Translations under genes and position numbers: made by a program
Shown here: one piece after another, positions 11,537-24,160 of the stretch
Layout: each line of letters begins with the position of its first letter
Numbering within the stretch: position 1 is the first letter of the stretch
From: Laetiporus sulphureus 93-53
Lineage: Eukaryota; Basidiomycota; Agaricomycetes; Polyporales; Laetiporaceae
Assembly (NCBI RefSeq): GCF_001632365.1
Contig: NW_024468516.1
Location: 140,696 to 204,695, forward strand
DNA length: 64,000 nt
Direction of reading: 5' to 3'
Notes under the pieces: model-generated
What the model was told of the DNA's origin: nothing
What the model saw: only the letters and a program-made list of their open reading frames with translations
The model's database searches: none

Positions 11537-12652
11537 TCAATGCTGCCAACAACGCAACTCTACGTAATAGTTCGACCGCTCCCACCCATCCTGCACTATC
11601 TCGACACCTCTTCTTACATTCTCACCATCACATACGTCTGTCTCGTCTGATGGACATCCTATGACCAGGCCTAGGTCCTTGGCTGCTTCACGAACCAGCT
11701 CGGACAGCTCGCCTTGCGCGAACATATGGTAGTATCTATTGAAGATTTTAAATGTGTCCGGCATTTGCTGGCTATTTTTCGATGCCTGTGCGAGTGCAGG
11801 CGATGGGCTAATCGATGAGATGCCTTCTTTCCGTTTGCCTCTCAATTCGGCTGCTGTCTTTGCTTGAGGCTGGGAGGACAGGACCCACGGCACGAAGACA
11901 TCCTGGCCTTTTCTTGATATGTCGCGGGAAATTGAACCCTCTGTGGGGATGTTACGTTTGGACAGCTCGTCTTGTGCAATCGCCCACACATAGATGAGCG
12001 CACGGCCATGCGAGGGTGAGATACACTCCAGAAGACGCTGCACCATTATTCAGATGCATCCCGGCGAGCATATCACGGTTTGAGGATCGGGACGTACCTG
12101 CACTGCTAGCTTTCTCCGGGCAGGTGTAGAGAGGTGGTGTATCGTTGCGACTGAAATCACAAAATCCTGTGGCCCATGTGGAGAGAGCTATCACTTCAGT
12201 ACAACAATAACTGGAGTAAGCAAGCACAGCGCACGAACGAAAGCCCCCGCTCTCCACGACATAGCGAGCACATTGCCCCATACGACCTCCCTCCGTTGTC
12301 CTCCAGCAGACTGTGCCATCTCCAGCAGATTCCTGCTCATATCGAGCCCCACTGTCCAAACAGCGCCTGGACGATCGGATGGTAGAAGGAGATATTTGCC
12401 ATTGCCCGTGCCGGAGTCAAGGCCGACCCATCCAGTAGGAATAGAGGCTAGGAAGGAAGCGATGATCGGCCATGGCTATGGCCGCATTCACGGTCAGAAA
12501 GTCAAGATCAGCATGCGTCGTGCACACACCTTATAGCGCGTGGATGAAAAATGGGGCGCAATTTCATCGTAGACGGCATGGACGTGCTCGTCCTCGTATA
12601 CTTGAGGATCGTCAGATACTGTCACGGCTTTCACAGCAGTCGCAGCAGGCAT
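11537..12652 (-). CDS. TRM9: tRNA (5-carboxymethyluridine) methyltransferase, Trm9-like
   Basis: SAM-dependent enzyme that methylates carboxymethyl-uridine at the wobble position (mcm5U) of tRNAs such as Arg and Glu, working with Trm112. Four exons: 12652-12530, 12475-12239, 12166-12098, 12037-11537 (309 codons plus stop). Motifs: YEDEHVHAVYDEIAPHFSST near the start, the SAM-binding loop LDSGTGNGKYLLL, LDMSRNLLE, then VISVATIHHLSTPARRK and GRALIYVWAIAQDE. The late block VFVPWVLSS and FNRYYHMFAQGELSELV and the end GWERSNYYVEL are typical of the family. Yeast Trm9 has 279 residues, so the length fits; the extra comes from a Ser/Pro-rich insert before the FNRYYH block. It is tandem with ALG13, 113 bp downstream. 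Confidence 0.92.
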
Positions 12653-12765
12653 GCCAAGGACAACAGGATATGATGGATTATGCTTGTGGTATCTTCCTTC
12701 AAGGTAGTACAGTAGCCGTGTATGTGTGGTGGATGGTGGTAGGAGATCAATACCGACGCGCCTGC

Positions 12766-13501
12766 TTAGCCCTCCGTGTCGCTGGCGTCATAGCCCATCT
12801 CCTCATCTAACAGCTCACGAAATCTGCTTCCGTTGAATTGCGGGAATGGCACAAAGCTGGAGACGTCCAACGTTTCGATAGCTTGTGGTAGATCGCTATA
12901 TTGACAACGTGTGGGTCTAAGGATAACACGAGGGAAGGGGATCGCACGCACGCGGTAGTGGTCGCCTGCAGGTGGCCGAGCGACTGAAGGGCCGATGCAA
13001 GCTCCTGCTGATGATTGTCCAGCAACCTAGAATTTGGCACGACGATAAGAGGTTTGCCGAGACGGAGGACGTCAAGGATCGTGCCCGAGCCTGACAGGAA
13101 TGAACTTCTGAGCAATGAAGGCAAGCGAGGGGACGCGTACCGGCATGGCTGATGACTAGATCGGCTCGTTCGTACTCCTCCTGCAGCGACGGCTTGAACT
13201 TCCACACATGCACATTGACTCCATTATTCGTCTGCACCAGTTCGTTGCCTGCTTGTTCGAAGCTGCCCACGTCGAACTCGGAGTCGCCGCACTGCACGAC
13301 GAGTTCTGAGTACCCCCGCGCGCGCAGCGCCTCCAACAGCTGCACTGAGAGGACCGTCTGCACGAGAGAGTCGAAGCGAGTCGAGCCTACGGTAACAAAT
13401 ACATGCGTATGGAGTAGAGCAGATGCAGTTGACTTGGCCCCAGACTCTGGGATTGAGACCGATTCGGACGCTGGGGCTGGGCTGAGAGACTCCGAAGCCA
13501 T
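12766..13501 (-). CDS. ALG13: UDP-GlcNAc transferase catalytic subunit ALG13
   Basis: With membrane anchor Alg14 it adds the second GlcNAc to dolichol-PP-GlcNAc on the cytosolic face of the ER. Three exons: 13501-13141, 13090-12952, 12895-12766 (209 codons plus stop). Seen: HVFVTVGSTRFDSLVQTV at the start of the GT28 domain and the donor-sugar loop SHAGSGTILDVLRLGKP followed by LIVVPNSRLLDNHQQELA. The first 30 residues are Ser/Ala/Glu-rich and not conserved. The reading frame stays open further upstream but has no ATG there, so MASESLSPAP at 13501 is the start. It is divergent with PRO3; only 98 bp separate the two ATGs. Confidence 0.93.
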
Positions 13502-13599
13502 GATCTCTGCTTTGTTCCTTGTCTCCTCCGCTTCAGCTGCTTTAAAGTCGTGCACGACCCGCAGCTGGCGATCTGCTCAATTCGTCGGCGCTACTTACG
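13502..13599. promoter_or_regulatory. Shared ALG13 / PRO3 promoter
   Basis: The 98 bp between two divergent start codons must hold both core promoters and 5' leaders, or part of them. CAGCTG occurs once and a near copy once (CAGCTGGCG). No Gcn4-type TGACTC site was seen. Confidence 0.5.
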
Positions 13600-14813
13600 A
13601 TGGGCTACACACTCTGCGTTCTAGGTCTTTCCCCCGCGTTGTTGCAGCATTGCCCTGTTTTCTGACAGCAGGTGACCTCACAGGATGCGGAACGATGGGC
13701 GTCGCCGTCATATCCGGCGTGCTCGCCAGCCTTGAAGCCAAGGAGGTGGCGGGTCCTTTCCCGCATGCAAAATGGGAGTCCCACACTCCGGGGACGATGA
13801 CACCGCACGAGCTGGAGGACGAAGCATTACCATCGCGATTCATCGCATGCGTTACTCGCGAAGAAAGTGCGAAAAAGCTCAGAGCCACGTTCGCGTCCTC
13901 CGGATCGCTCGGACACACGGTGAAAGTCCTCGTTTCGGACAATGTACACGGTGTGCAGCAGTCCGACGTTGTGCTACTGTGGTGGGTGGCAGCCTCGAGT
14001 CCATGGGACATGCTTTACATCTCTGCGTAGCTGCAAGCCACAGCAGGCCCATCTCATCCTGACGGAGCCCGGCATGAAGGAAGCGTTAGAGGGGAAGCTC
14101 CTCATAAGCATCCTCGCCGGAGTGACGATCTCTCAAATGAGAGCATGGGTACCCGAATCTACGAAGGTTATCCGGGCCATGCCCAACACTCCATGTAAAG
14201 TCAGTCGAAGACCCTCGGTGTCTGCCAAGGTTTTAATTCTGATTACTCGCAGATCCGAGAGGGGATGACAGTAGTCAGCACCCTTCCTCCGTCCGCCTCG
14301 CCTGAGCTGGACCGCTCTATCATATTGAACATTTTCTCATCAATCGGACGGTGTCGCATCCTCGACGAGAAGCATTTTGATGCCTGCACGGCGCTCTCCG
14401 GATCGGGACCCGCGTTCGCTTGCATCTTCCTTGAGGCGATGGCTGACGGGGGTGTAATGATGGGCTTGCCTCGTGCCGAGGCACTTGAGTTGGCAGCACA
14501 GAGTGAGCAGTCTGCCGTGATTTTCCTAGAATTTAATTGACATGGCCTATCCGGATCTCAGCACTGCAGGGTGCGGCTCGCATGACATTGCAACTGGGCA
14601 CGCATCCGGCACAACTTAAGGACTCTGTTACCAGTGCGTGTTTCGCCCGCATTGCAGCCTGAGAAGTCATCTGATTGCTCTATAGCTCCAGGAGGGTGCA
14701 CAATCGCCGGTCTTTTGGCCATGGAGGATGGTAGAGTGCGTTCGACCATCGCTCGTGCCATTCAGATTGCTACAGAAAAAGCCACGGAGCTCGGTCATCC
14801 CACAAAGCATTGA
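13600..14813 (+). CDS. PRO3: Pyrroline-5-carboxylate reductase
   Basis: Last enzyme of proline synthesis: reduces pyrroline-5-carboxylate with NAD(P)H in the cytosol. Six exons: 13600-13624, 13684-13981, 14031-14199, 14253-14502, 14562-14633, 14686-14813 (313 codons plus stop). Motifs: dinucleotide loop VLGCGTMGVAVISGVL; SILAGVTISQMRAW; IRAMPNTPCKIREGMT; catalytic-domain signature FDACTALSGSGPAFACIF; and the C-terminal helix signature DSVTTPGGCTIAGLLAMEDG. Length is slightly above the bacterial enzyme because of an insertion after the Rossmann start (KWESHTPGTMTPHELEDE). The short first exon ends inside the glycine of the nucleotide loop, so the start is well fixed. Confidence 0.96.
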
Positions 14814-15700
14814 TGCATTGATGCAGTCCACACACATGGCACCGTTATCTTGATCACAGCGCTTCGCCGATTTCTTACGATGCGATTCGTATAATAGGCA
14901 TAAGCATAATTAATGCGCGGACTCCATTAATGTTTTAGCCAGATCTGGTGTAAGTACAGTACGTGGTGACTACAAATCAGACTCATTCAGACGGCTAAGA
15001 GTGTCACCGTCAATCTTATTCGGTCGTCTCCACCATGAAGGGACCGCCAAGACAACGGGTTATGTATCTTGAAGAAGATACACATATCCTTCTGGCTCCC
15101 ATAAAATGAGGATGAACGTGTGAAATCAGTAAACGCCACCCAGAGTGTTGGAGAGCGATGATTCAGAAAAGAACCGTCAGGAAGGTTGCTGCGAGTCTTG
15201 GCTGCGATGAACAAATATATTCGACATCTGGACGGCGGAGGTATCATTTAGAGATGGAGGATCGATGGCAGACGACACTCACCGTAAGCACAATCTGTGT
15301 TCGCACATCTTTCAGATGTCACAAAATATACGCGAAACAACTCAAATGAACTTGATGTGTCCCGCGTGTGAACCACTCTCTCCATGTAAGCCACTCACGA
15401 CCAGTGGAAAAAGAGGCAAAAATTAAAAACGGGAAAGACAAACGTCATGAATTTTGCTCAGGAGAATGAACGCCAAACCGTGGGAGGTATCGGTGAGACG
15501 CTAAAGTGAAAGAGCTTCCTAAAACATGGGGAAGGCGACACCCCGCAAGAAGTTGCGAAAAACGAAATCCTCAAGAGAATGTGCAGGTTGAAGATGAGAT
15601 TGTCCAATAGTATACAGGTGCCTGCGGGCTGATATGAGCACGTCAACCGAGGTGAACGTCCAGCGCGAACTCACCAGAAATAAACAGAACCTCAAACCCA
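14814..15700. other. Intergenic between convergent genes
   Basis: Nearly 0.9 kb between the PRO3 and RPT3 stop codons. No conserved open frame, tRNA or repeat was recognised. It may hold 3' UTRs or an RNA that cannot be recognised by eye. Confidence 0.4.
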
Positions 15701-17360
<1,660 letters not shown>

Positions 17361-17541
17361 GCTTGTAGCTTAGTCGTAGCGATAAGTCACCAGTAGAACG
17401 TCGTGTGTCGCGGTTCCAAATATACAAGCTGACGCGGCTCGAAAGTCGACAGTTGGTCACATGATCTCCCACTGCTCGCGTCTCTAGCAGCACAAGCGCC
17501 CGCCACCAGAAAGAGCACCGGACTCTGGAGTCTGTACAGGC
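17361..17541. promoter_or_regulatory. Shared RPT3 / CBP20 promoter
   Basis: 181 bp between two divergent start codons. It contains GGTGGCGGG (read on minus), which only partly resembles the yeast proteasome element GGTGGCAAA. No TATA box. Confidence 0.4.
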
Positions 17542-18446
17542 ATGGCCCATGTTGTCCAATCTCTGGATCAGCCTTCAAACTACAAGGATTCGCAAGCACG
17601 TCTCGATCGCCAGAAGCAAAATGATATGCTCACAAAGTCCACGACGTTATATGTGAGCATCCTACGCTCTGTGGTAGCCGCATTCGCTGATCCCGTGTAT
17701 ATGCAGATTGGTAATCTGAGTTTCTACACGACAGAAGAACAGATATACGAGCTTTTCTCTAAGTGCACCAGCCCAGAGGAGGGCGGAGGGATAAAGCGTG
17801 TCATTATGGGTCTTGATAGGAATACAAGGCGGGTCCGCCACTGCACCATGCATCTCGATGATACTTACGCGCTATGCTCAGAACGCCGTGCGGCTTTTGT
17901 TTCGTTGAGTACTACAGCCACGCAGAGGCGCTGGCCTGTTTGAGGTACGTCAGCGGCACGAAGCTCGACGAGCGCATTATTCGGTGCGATCTCGACCTGG
18001 GCTACCGCGAAGGTAGGCAGTTTGGCAGAGGAAAGAGTGGCGGCCAGGTATGTTCTTGAATTATTTCGGCATCGAGTTTCACACATAATCTATCCTTGCT
18101 AGGTGCGGGACGAACACAGACAAGACTACGATCCTGGACGTGGTGGATGGGGCGCTCAGGCACAGCGACAGGAGATCGAGCGACGCAGAGAAGTAGAGGA
18201 GCGGTATGCCGATGCGCAGGAGGGCCCGGGCGCCGTCGCAGGCGGAGGTGGCGAATGGAAGGATGCAGGCAATGCAGACAATCCGCTCAAGCGCGCACGG
18301 TCGCCGGAGGATGAGGGGGACAGTGGGAGAACGGTGCGTTCGTTCTGTGTGATTCACTCTTCTGTAATGCCCAGCCTGACTATGTCTTCCGACATGTGCA
18401 GGGTGCTCGCGCAAGAATGGACGACCACGATCAGGCGCGCATGTGA
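17542..18446 (+). CDS. CBC2: Nuclear cap-binding protein subunit 2 (CBP20)
   Basis: Binds the m7G cap of nuclear RNA together with CBP80 and supports splicing and export. Five exons: 17542-17652, 17707-17828, 17882-18047, 18103-18333, 18402-18446 (224 codons plus stop). The RRM shows RNP2 ([19 protein letters not shown]) and RNP1 ([15 protein letters not shown]). Cap-binding features follow: [20 protein letters not shown] and [19 protein letters not shown], nearly as in human CBP20. The C terminus is a charged, less conserved tail. Intron 2 begins with GC (17829-17830); the alternative GT three bases further breaks the frame before CGFCFVEYY. The last exon (15 codons) is less certain. Confidence 0.94.
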
Positions 18447-18902
18447 GAATGCGGCGTACTTGTACTGTAGTTGTGTTTATACGGGAATGCCATCGCATAT
18501 ATGAGTTTCCACACCGCGAGTGTTTATCGTACTGTCATCGGTAGCAGGAGCATCTAGTCTGCGAGGAAGTCTGCGTACGCCAGAGGTTCCTGATGAGAGA
18601 TGTTTGCAGTGAAGGTCTTTCCACTTTCTGTTCACACCAACACAGCCGGAATAGAATCCGCGCTCCCGTCGAACATACCTGGAAGTGGCGTCTGTGTCGC
18701 GAGCCTATTGACATGTTCCCACTCGCATATCTGGCACTGCAGGCGGTATGATCTGAGTATCCAACGATGCTCCATGGTCTTCATGCCTCATAACATGAGT
18801 GGCCTCTGATGCGGTCATGAGGTAGTGGATAAGCGCTATTAGAATACAAAATGACTCGCGAGCGTCCTATGCGCTCGGTCGGCTGACGAAGCTCTAAGAT
18901 GC
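18447..18902. other. Intergenic between convergent genes
   Basis: Between the stop codons of CBP20 and the RRM-like gene. Nothing recognised beyond likely 3' UTRs. Confidence 0.4.
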
Positions 18903-19800
18903 TTAGTAGATGACGCGTGCGTGAACTGGATATCGTGAGCCGTAATTTTCGGGCTGGTAGTAGGTCATATGGATCCTCCGGACAACGCGATGCGCCTCGG
19001 AGACGGACGCTAGGCGGACCAGGTAGCGGGAGGTGAACGTTGACTTCTTGATGCTTTCCTTTTGTCTAGACAGCGGACGGAGCACGGCGGTGTCAGTGGT
19101 CATGCGTGGACGGATTATGAAAAGGATAAGACCGAGGTAGCACGTACATTTCCATCTTATAGACCTGCTGCCCCTCCTGCATCGACGCGAGCTTGAAACT
19201 TTTCAAAAAATCTCGCACTGCTTCTGGTTCCATCATTCTCGGCAGCCCATAGATTACGACGTTCTTTCCTTGCCCCGTGATACCGCCGTTGAGCCCATTT
19301 CCGAGCACTATGCCGCGTTCGACGGCCTCCGTGAAACCCTTCTTGCCGCGCATTCGAATGGGAGGGCCAGCATAGGGATCGGCGACTAGTGGTGCCAACA
19401 CGGTGCTGCCGATGACCGTATTCTGCAACGCTTTCAAGGTTTTCTTCAAGTGTATTGGAGCGGTGACTTCTACCCAGGCGCGGCCGGTAGGGGTGAAGCG
19501 ATAGTAGTCGAGTTTGACTGAGCCGTGGAATATATCAGCGCATATGAATAGTAGGCATTGAATTTCTACACACCGTCAGAGACATGATCGACCTTGTTTT
19601 TGCCGCATAGTCTCTTGATATCTGCTGGGATCACACTGCGCGATAATTTTGTGAGGAGAATGTGCGTTCCCTGGTGAGCTGCTAAGCGGTGAAGGATCGT
19701 CCATCTACAAGTATCAGGTAGACACACTTTCTTTGTCAATGCCCTGCACGAGCTGGGCGGTGCCGCGGAGGGCGCGCCTGAGAGCAATGGTGTTGGACAT
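18903..19800 (-). CDS. Putative mitochondrial RRM-type RNA-binding protein
   Basis: Four exons: 19800-19728, 19678-19574, 19517-19148, 19065-18903 (236 codons plus stop). The first 20 residues (MSNTIALRRALRGTAQLVQG) lack acidic residues and look like a mitochondrial presequence. Two weak RRM-like units follow: GTHILLTKLSRSVIPADIKR to YRFTPTGRAWVEVTAP, and NVVIYGLPRMMEPEAVRDFL to STFTSRYLVRLASVSEAHRV. The protein ends with HMTYYQPENYGSRYPVHARV. The family could not be named more precisely; mitochondrial location and RNA binding are inference from these patterns. The exon 1-2 and 3-4 joins were set by phase alone and may shift. Confidence 0.6.
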
Positions 19801-20465
19801 CACGCAGTGGCGCGTGGGAACCGACCCGACGCGCCGGAGTATGGCAGACGCCTAATAAATTACTTCCCCGCGTGAGCACTCTGTTGGCATCAGACAGGCT
19901 GCCTCCTCCTCCAGCGATGTGTATGTCTTTAATCATTCCCCACTCGCCCTGCGAACATCCCGCACGCGCTCATGGTTTCCCCTGCACACATGAGCCGACT
20001 CAGCGCACTAGCGCTACATGGCACGCTTCTCCACTTGGCGACTCAGATGAGTGAGGGAGATCCCTGCATTTGTCGAACGTCGTGGAACTTGGAACGACGC
20101 TTCTGAACCGTTTGCACTCTGCCACTATTTCTCCGCGGGGAACTTGACTGCCGGGCGCAGAGTGCGCCGTTGCGAGGGCGTTCGGCCGACAACAACAAAC
20201 CTTGCCGGAAGGGCCACTTTAGCTGGGCGACCTTTCTCGACCATCATATACCGCGCTCTGGAGTGCGGGCGGACGATGTCGGAGGGCGGAGCAACGGTTT
20301 TTGATGCGTTTCAGGAATTACCCAGCGCACAGTTTGGCGGCGCATCAGCGTAGATCAGCGTCGAGACTCGCGTAAGCGATCGTTGGCGGTCATCTTCCGC
20401 CCCATCCACGCGGGTGATACGATTCCTTCTCTTTCTGTCGATGACGAACAAGCGACATGGAGCTA

Positions 20466-20488
20466 GAACGTTCACCTAAACGTTCACC
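20466..20488. promoter_or_regulatory. Heat-shock-like GAACGTTC plus direct repeat
   Basis: GAACGTTC (20466-20473) is a GAA-nn-TTC pair, two units of a heat-shock element. AACGTTCACC occurs at 20467-20476 and again at 20479-20488, a 10-bp direct repeat with 12-bp period. It is about 240 bp upstream of an HSP30-type gene. Function is inferred. Confidence 0.5.
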
Positions 20489-20572
20489 GAGACGCGCTTC
20501 CCCGTACTCGACCGCGAACAACTCGGGCTCATTCGGATTGCGATTTTTTTTGCCTCAGCCCTAGAGCCAGCA

Positions 20573-20580
20573 TATATAAA
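20573..20580 (+). promoter_or_regulatory. TATA box
   Basis: TATATAAA about 147 bp upstream of the ATG at 20727, well placed for a core promoter with a leader of roughly 110 bases. TATA boxes are otherwise rare at the starts in this window. Confidence 0.6.
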
Positions 20581-20726
20581 CATTGTTGTCTCAATCGTCA
20601 TTTGCCCCAGCTCTCCAAGCCAGCTCAACACCAGCTTTCTCTGACTTCGGCTGCGCAGCCTTTAGTCAGTTTCGCTTTTACGACCCTCTACGCACTCTCC
20701 TCCCATCGAGTTCATATCTCGTCGCC

Positions 20727-21721
20727 ATGGGTAACAACGCGTTGAAAGACAACCCCCCCGGTGCCGACCTTCACATCTCCACCAATGCCTCCGACTGGCT
20801 GTGGGCAGCGTTCTGCGTCCAAGCGGTGTCCCTTCTTGTCATGCTCGTCTTTAACTTTGCGGTGAGTTTCATGCTTACCATTTGAGATCGTTCATGGTAA
20901 CCTGATGGTGAACTCCTCAGCGCCCTCGTGGTACTCGTCTCTTCCACCAGCTGTCCCTCATCATTTTGATAGGGTTCTCGGTCGGATACTTCTCGATGGC
21001 ATCTAATCTTGGTTACGCCCCGGCCCCGGTCGAGTTCCGTGGCCACGGCGACAAGCCGACTCGCCAGATCTGGGTATCGTTTTTTTTCTCTTCTATGTCA
21101 GACCTCTGGCTCACATACTCTTCGTTAGTATGTGCGCTACATCGTGTGGACCGTCACATTCCCGCTTTCGGTGCTCGAGCTCCTCCTTGCAACGGGCCTG
21201 TCGCTGTCGGACATTGTTACGACCTGTTTCATGTGCATCGTTGTGATCGTTATGGGCCTCGTCGGCGCAATCGTTCTCAGCACGTACAAGTGGGGTTATT
21301 TCGTCTTTGGTATCGCCGGCCTCTTCTACGTGTGGTATGTTTTTGTCGCCCTTCGGTTATCATCGCAGCCGCTGATACGATTGATAGGTATGTGCTGCTC
21401 TGGCACGGTGTCCGCACGCAGTTCCCGGGTGACGGTGTCCTGCGCCCCGGCTACATTCAGGCGGCTGGGTGGTTCGCCTTCATCCTCATCACATATCCCA
21501 TTTGTTGGGCATGCTCTGAGGGCGGCAACGTCATCACGCCCTCAGCCGAGATGATTTGGTACGGCATCCTGGACATCTGCGCAGGCCCGATCTTCCTGTT
21601 CTTCTACCTCTTCCGCCTCCACAACGTCGACTATGCGACATTCGGCTTCAGCTCAGGGAAATACACCGACTCAGGAGCAGTAGTTGTGCCGAGCGAAAAG
21701 CCTCCGGTGAGCGCGGCGTAA
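20727..21721 (+). CDS. Opsin-related protein (HSP30/YRO2 type), lysine-less
   Basis: Seven-helix membrane protein of the microbial-rhodopsin fold. Four exons: 20727-20861, 20921-21073, 21129-21334, 21388-21721 (275 codons plus stop). Helix C reads RYIVWTVTFPLSVLELLL: the proton-acceptor Asp of bacteriorhodopsin (D85) is Val and the donor (D96) is Glu. Helices F and G read YPICWACSEGGNVITP and WYGILDICAGPIFLFF; the retinal-binding Lys of the last helix is Gly. It therefore cannot form the Schiff base and belongs with the stress-induced HSP30/YRO2/ORP group, plasma-membrane proteins of unclear biochemical role, some linked to chaperoning or Pma1 control. A TATA box and a heat-shock-like repeat upstream fit stress induction. 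Confidence 0.93.
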
Positions 21722-22117
21722 GGATGCGCGCTCAGCCGCGTCTTGCTCGCGTTCTTGGAGTTTGGTTGCCTGCAGGATGTTAATTGGACAGCTTTTCATC
21801 ATGCCTTTACGATTACCCCTTCGTCCACGTCGTTTTCCTGCACGTTACCCTTGATGCCTTTACCCTTTGGTTGTTGTCTGTATTGCTAGTCGTCTCCGCT
21901 AATCATCACCGCTCCACCCCGCATCAATTTTCTATTCAGCAGCTAGTACTAGCAATTGGTTATGTTGTTGTACTAGACTGCCTAATGCAGGGAGTAATTC
22001 AAATTACGTTATACGCAATGTTTCAAGGGCGCTCGATGATCTTCCCATACTTGGAATGTGTCTAAGTGCTCAAGCTGACACGACTTTCGAGCTCACAACA
22101 ACACAACTCTCACAAAC
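21722..22117. other. Intergenic, nothing recognised
   Basis: Between the opsin-related stop and the SNRNP27 start on the same strand. Pyrimidine-rich in its first half. No feature recognised. Confidence 0.4.
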
Positions 22118-23096
22118 ATGTCCTCTCGCCACGATTACAGAAAGCGGGACCGTAGCTGGGAGCGAGATGAACGCGACCGCGATCGCGACAGGGAAAAGGA
22201 GCGCTATGGCAAGTACCGCGATGCGCCACGAAGGAGTCGGTCAAGAAGCCCTCCGCGCCGGGGTCATGAGAGAGACAGACGGCCGGCAGGTATGTGGATT
22301 GCCTCAATAACTCAGCTATCAGTTGCCTAATCGCCTGATGATGGCAGTCCGGAGAGATCACGGGCGAGAAAGGGATGATGACCGCAGAGATCGAGACAGA
22401 CGGGACGAGCGGGACGGACGCTATCACGACCGAGGCCGAGATAGGGATAGAGACAAGGATGCGCGGAGAGGGCTTCCACCACTGCCCAGGGATAAGGAGC
22501 ACGATAGAGATGCACGAGGTGTGGATGGGCGACCGGACGACAGACGGAGTACTGCTGAACCAGAGCAAAACGGTAGCGGTACGCGGTCTGGTGAGTACAA
22601 CTTGTCTTGTCAACGATGCTCTGATGCTGAGCACAGTGTGTGCCGCTCTGTTGTAGGCGCTGTTGGCTTGGAGAACGGACAGTCGAGACAGGTCTCGGAG
22701 GTGCCCACGGAAGGCGGCGAAGAGGGTGAGGCTATGGAGGTGACGAATGAAGGCGAGGAAGCGATGATGGCCATGATGGGCTTGACTGGATTCGGGACGA
22801 CGAAGGTGCGTTGTCCGACGTAATCATTCACAAAATCTTACCAATACGGGGCATCTGCAGGGCAAGCACGTCGAGGGGAACCAGGAAGGCAGCGTGCAAA
22901 TCAAGAAAATCCGAACGTGGCGTCAGTACATGAATCGGTATGTGTGCAGTCTGTTGCTTTTGTATGCGGTTCCACTGACCAGTTCTTTCGTTCGTGACAG
23001 ACGGGGAGGGTTCAACAGGTCCGTGAAAGCATACATTCGTTCCACACGTCTCAACCTCACACCTTGTTTCGCAGGCCATTGGACAAGATCAAATAG
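22118..23096 (+). CDS. SNRNP27: U4/U6.U5 tri-snRNP 27 kDa protein
   Basis: Spliceosomal protein of the tri-snRNP that acts during activation. Six exons: 22118-22289, 22348-22590, 22657-22805, 22861-22937, 23001-23018, 23075-23096 (226 codons plus stop). The N-terminal 110 residues are RD/RE/RS-rich (RDAPRRSRSRSPPRRGHERD). The C terminus carries the family signature: EEAMMAMMGLTGFGTTKGKH, then IRTWRQYMNRRGGFNRPLDK. Exon 5 is an 18-nt microexon coding the GGFN part of that signature, so it is firmly placed. Confidence 0.93.
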
Positions 23097-23630
23097 CTTT
23101 CGAATGCATCATCGTTCCTCATTCGGCTGCTGCTACTGAGGAGAACATGCTTGCAGTTAAGTTATGTCCTTTGCTCGATTGCGGCGATCTGCTACCACTA
23201 TACTTCCTCCTAGTGCGGATCGAATTGCAGGACGGCGAGCACATAAGCCTGCATGACGCTCATAAGTGCAACCTCAAATGTATAGATTCTATTCTATTTC
23301 AGGCGCATACAATGTATTTCTTCCTTCCGCATGGCTCATACCCTGCTCTATACGTACTGCAATCTACCATATCGATGACCGCTCAGATCTAACGAGGTAT
23401 TGGCGGCTGTAAACGGTGCATGCCAGGCAAGTCCGATAAGCATTCGAAACTTAGTAGTACAGACATCAAACAGGCTGAAGGAACCAATGAAACGAGACGT
23501 TCAGACAAGGCATTACTAGGATCTGCTGGCGATGTATACTGAGGAAGGGAAGGAAAAAGAGAATCGGTGTGAACGTCAAGTACGGATCGCATGCTGGCGG
23601 TGCTCTAGTTCTCCCAATAGAAAAGACTGA
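23097..23630. other. Intergenic between convergent genes
   Basis: Between the SNRNP27 and eIF1 stop codons. No recognisable gene; likely 3' UTRs. Confidence 0.45.
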
Positions 23631-24160
23631 TCAGAATCCGTGGATTTTGACGGTGGTCCTGGATACGCCCTCCTCGACGAGGAAGTTGGAAATCTTCAGA
23701 CGTTGGTCACCTTGGAGCTGAATGACCTGACCGGCCTCCTCATCCTCAACGAGAGTGCCGTTGCAAGCAAATTCCTAATCAACATACACTCAGTCAGCCA
23801 CTCGACCGGAGCAAGTCCGACGGCGATATCCACGCACCTTCTTGAAAGCCTTCAAGAGTTTCTTAGCATCGTACTCTGGAAGGGGGGATGATGTGTCAGC
23901 CGCTGACAAAAGGCGCACATAATACGCGAAAACGCACCTTTCGGCAATCCCTGCAACGTTGTCAACGTCTTCCGTCCGTTTCGCTGCTGGATACGGACGT
24001 GAATGTAGTTCTGCTGTGTTCCAACGTCTGCGCCAGCTCCGAGCGGGTCTCCCTCGTCTGCGAAGGGGTCTATGGGGTGCATTGGTTAGTCAGTACAGCA
24101 CATCGATAAGCGCGGCGGAGAGGTAAACCTACCGAAAGTGTTAAGATTCTGCACGCTCAT
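23631..24160 (-). CDS. SUI1: Translation initiation factor eIF1 (SUI1)
   Basis: Small factor on the 40S subunit that enforces AUG selection. Four exons: 24160-24133, 24069-23938, 23875-23838, 23774-23631 (113 codons plus stop), the usual size. Seen in order: MSVQNLNTFDPFADEGDP, YIHVRIQQRNGRKTLTTLQG, EYDAKKLLKAFKKEFACNGT, VEDEEAGQVIQLQGDQR and the end TVKIHGF. All are near-invariant in eukaryotic eIF1. It is divergent with the FYV7-like gene, 272 bp apart. Confidence 0.97.

Larger units (their letters stand above)
19801..20726. other. Upstream region of the opsin-related gene
   Basis: No gene recognised. Contains a repeated AACGTTCACC motif (20467-20488), a T8 run (near 20543-20551) and a TATA box (20573-20580) before the opsin-related start codon. 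Confidence 0.5.

Noticed and set aside
17361..17541. Proteasome-associated control element (PACE) before RPT3
   Set aside because: Only GGTGGC matches GGTGGCAAA; three mismatches at the end make it a chance match.
20727..21721. Light-driven proton pump or photoreceptor
   Set aside because: The retinal lysine and the D85 equivalent are missing, so retinal-based activity is not supported.
22118..22590. Arg/Asp repeats as a simple-sequence repeat element
   Set aside because: They are the RD/RS domain of SNRNP27 and follow codon structure.
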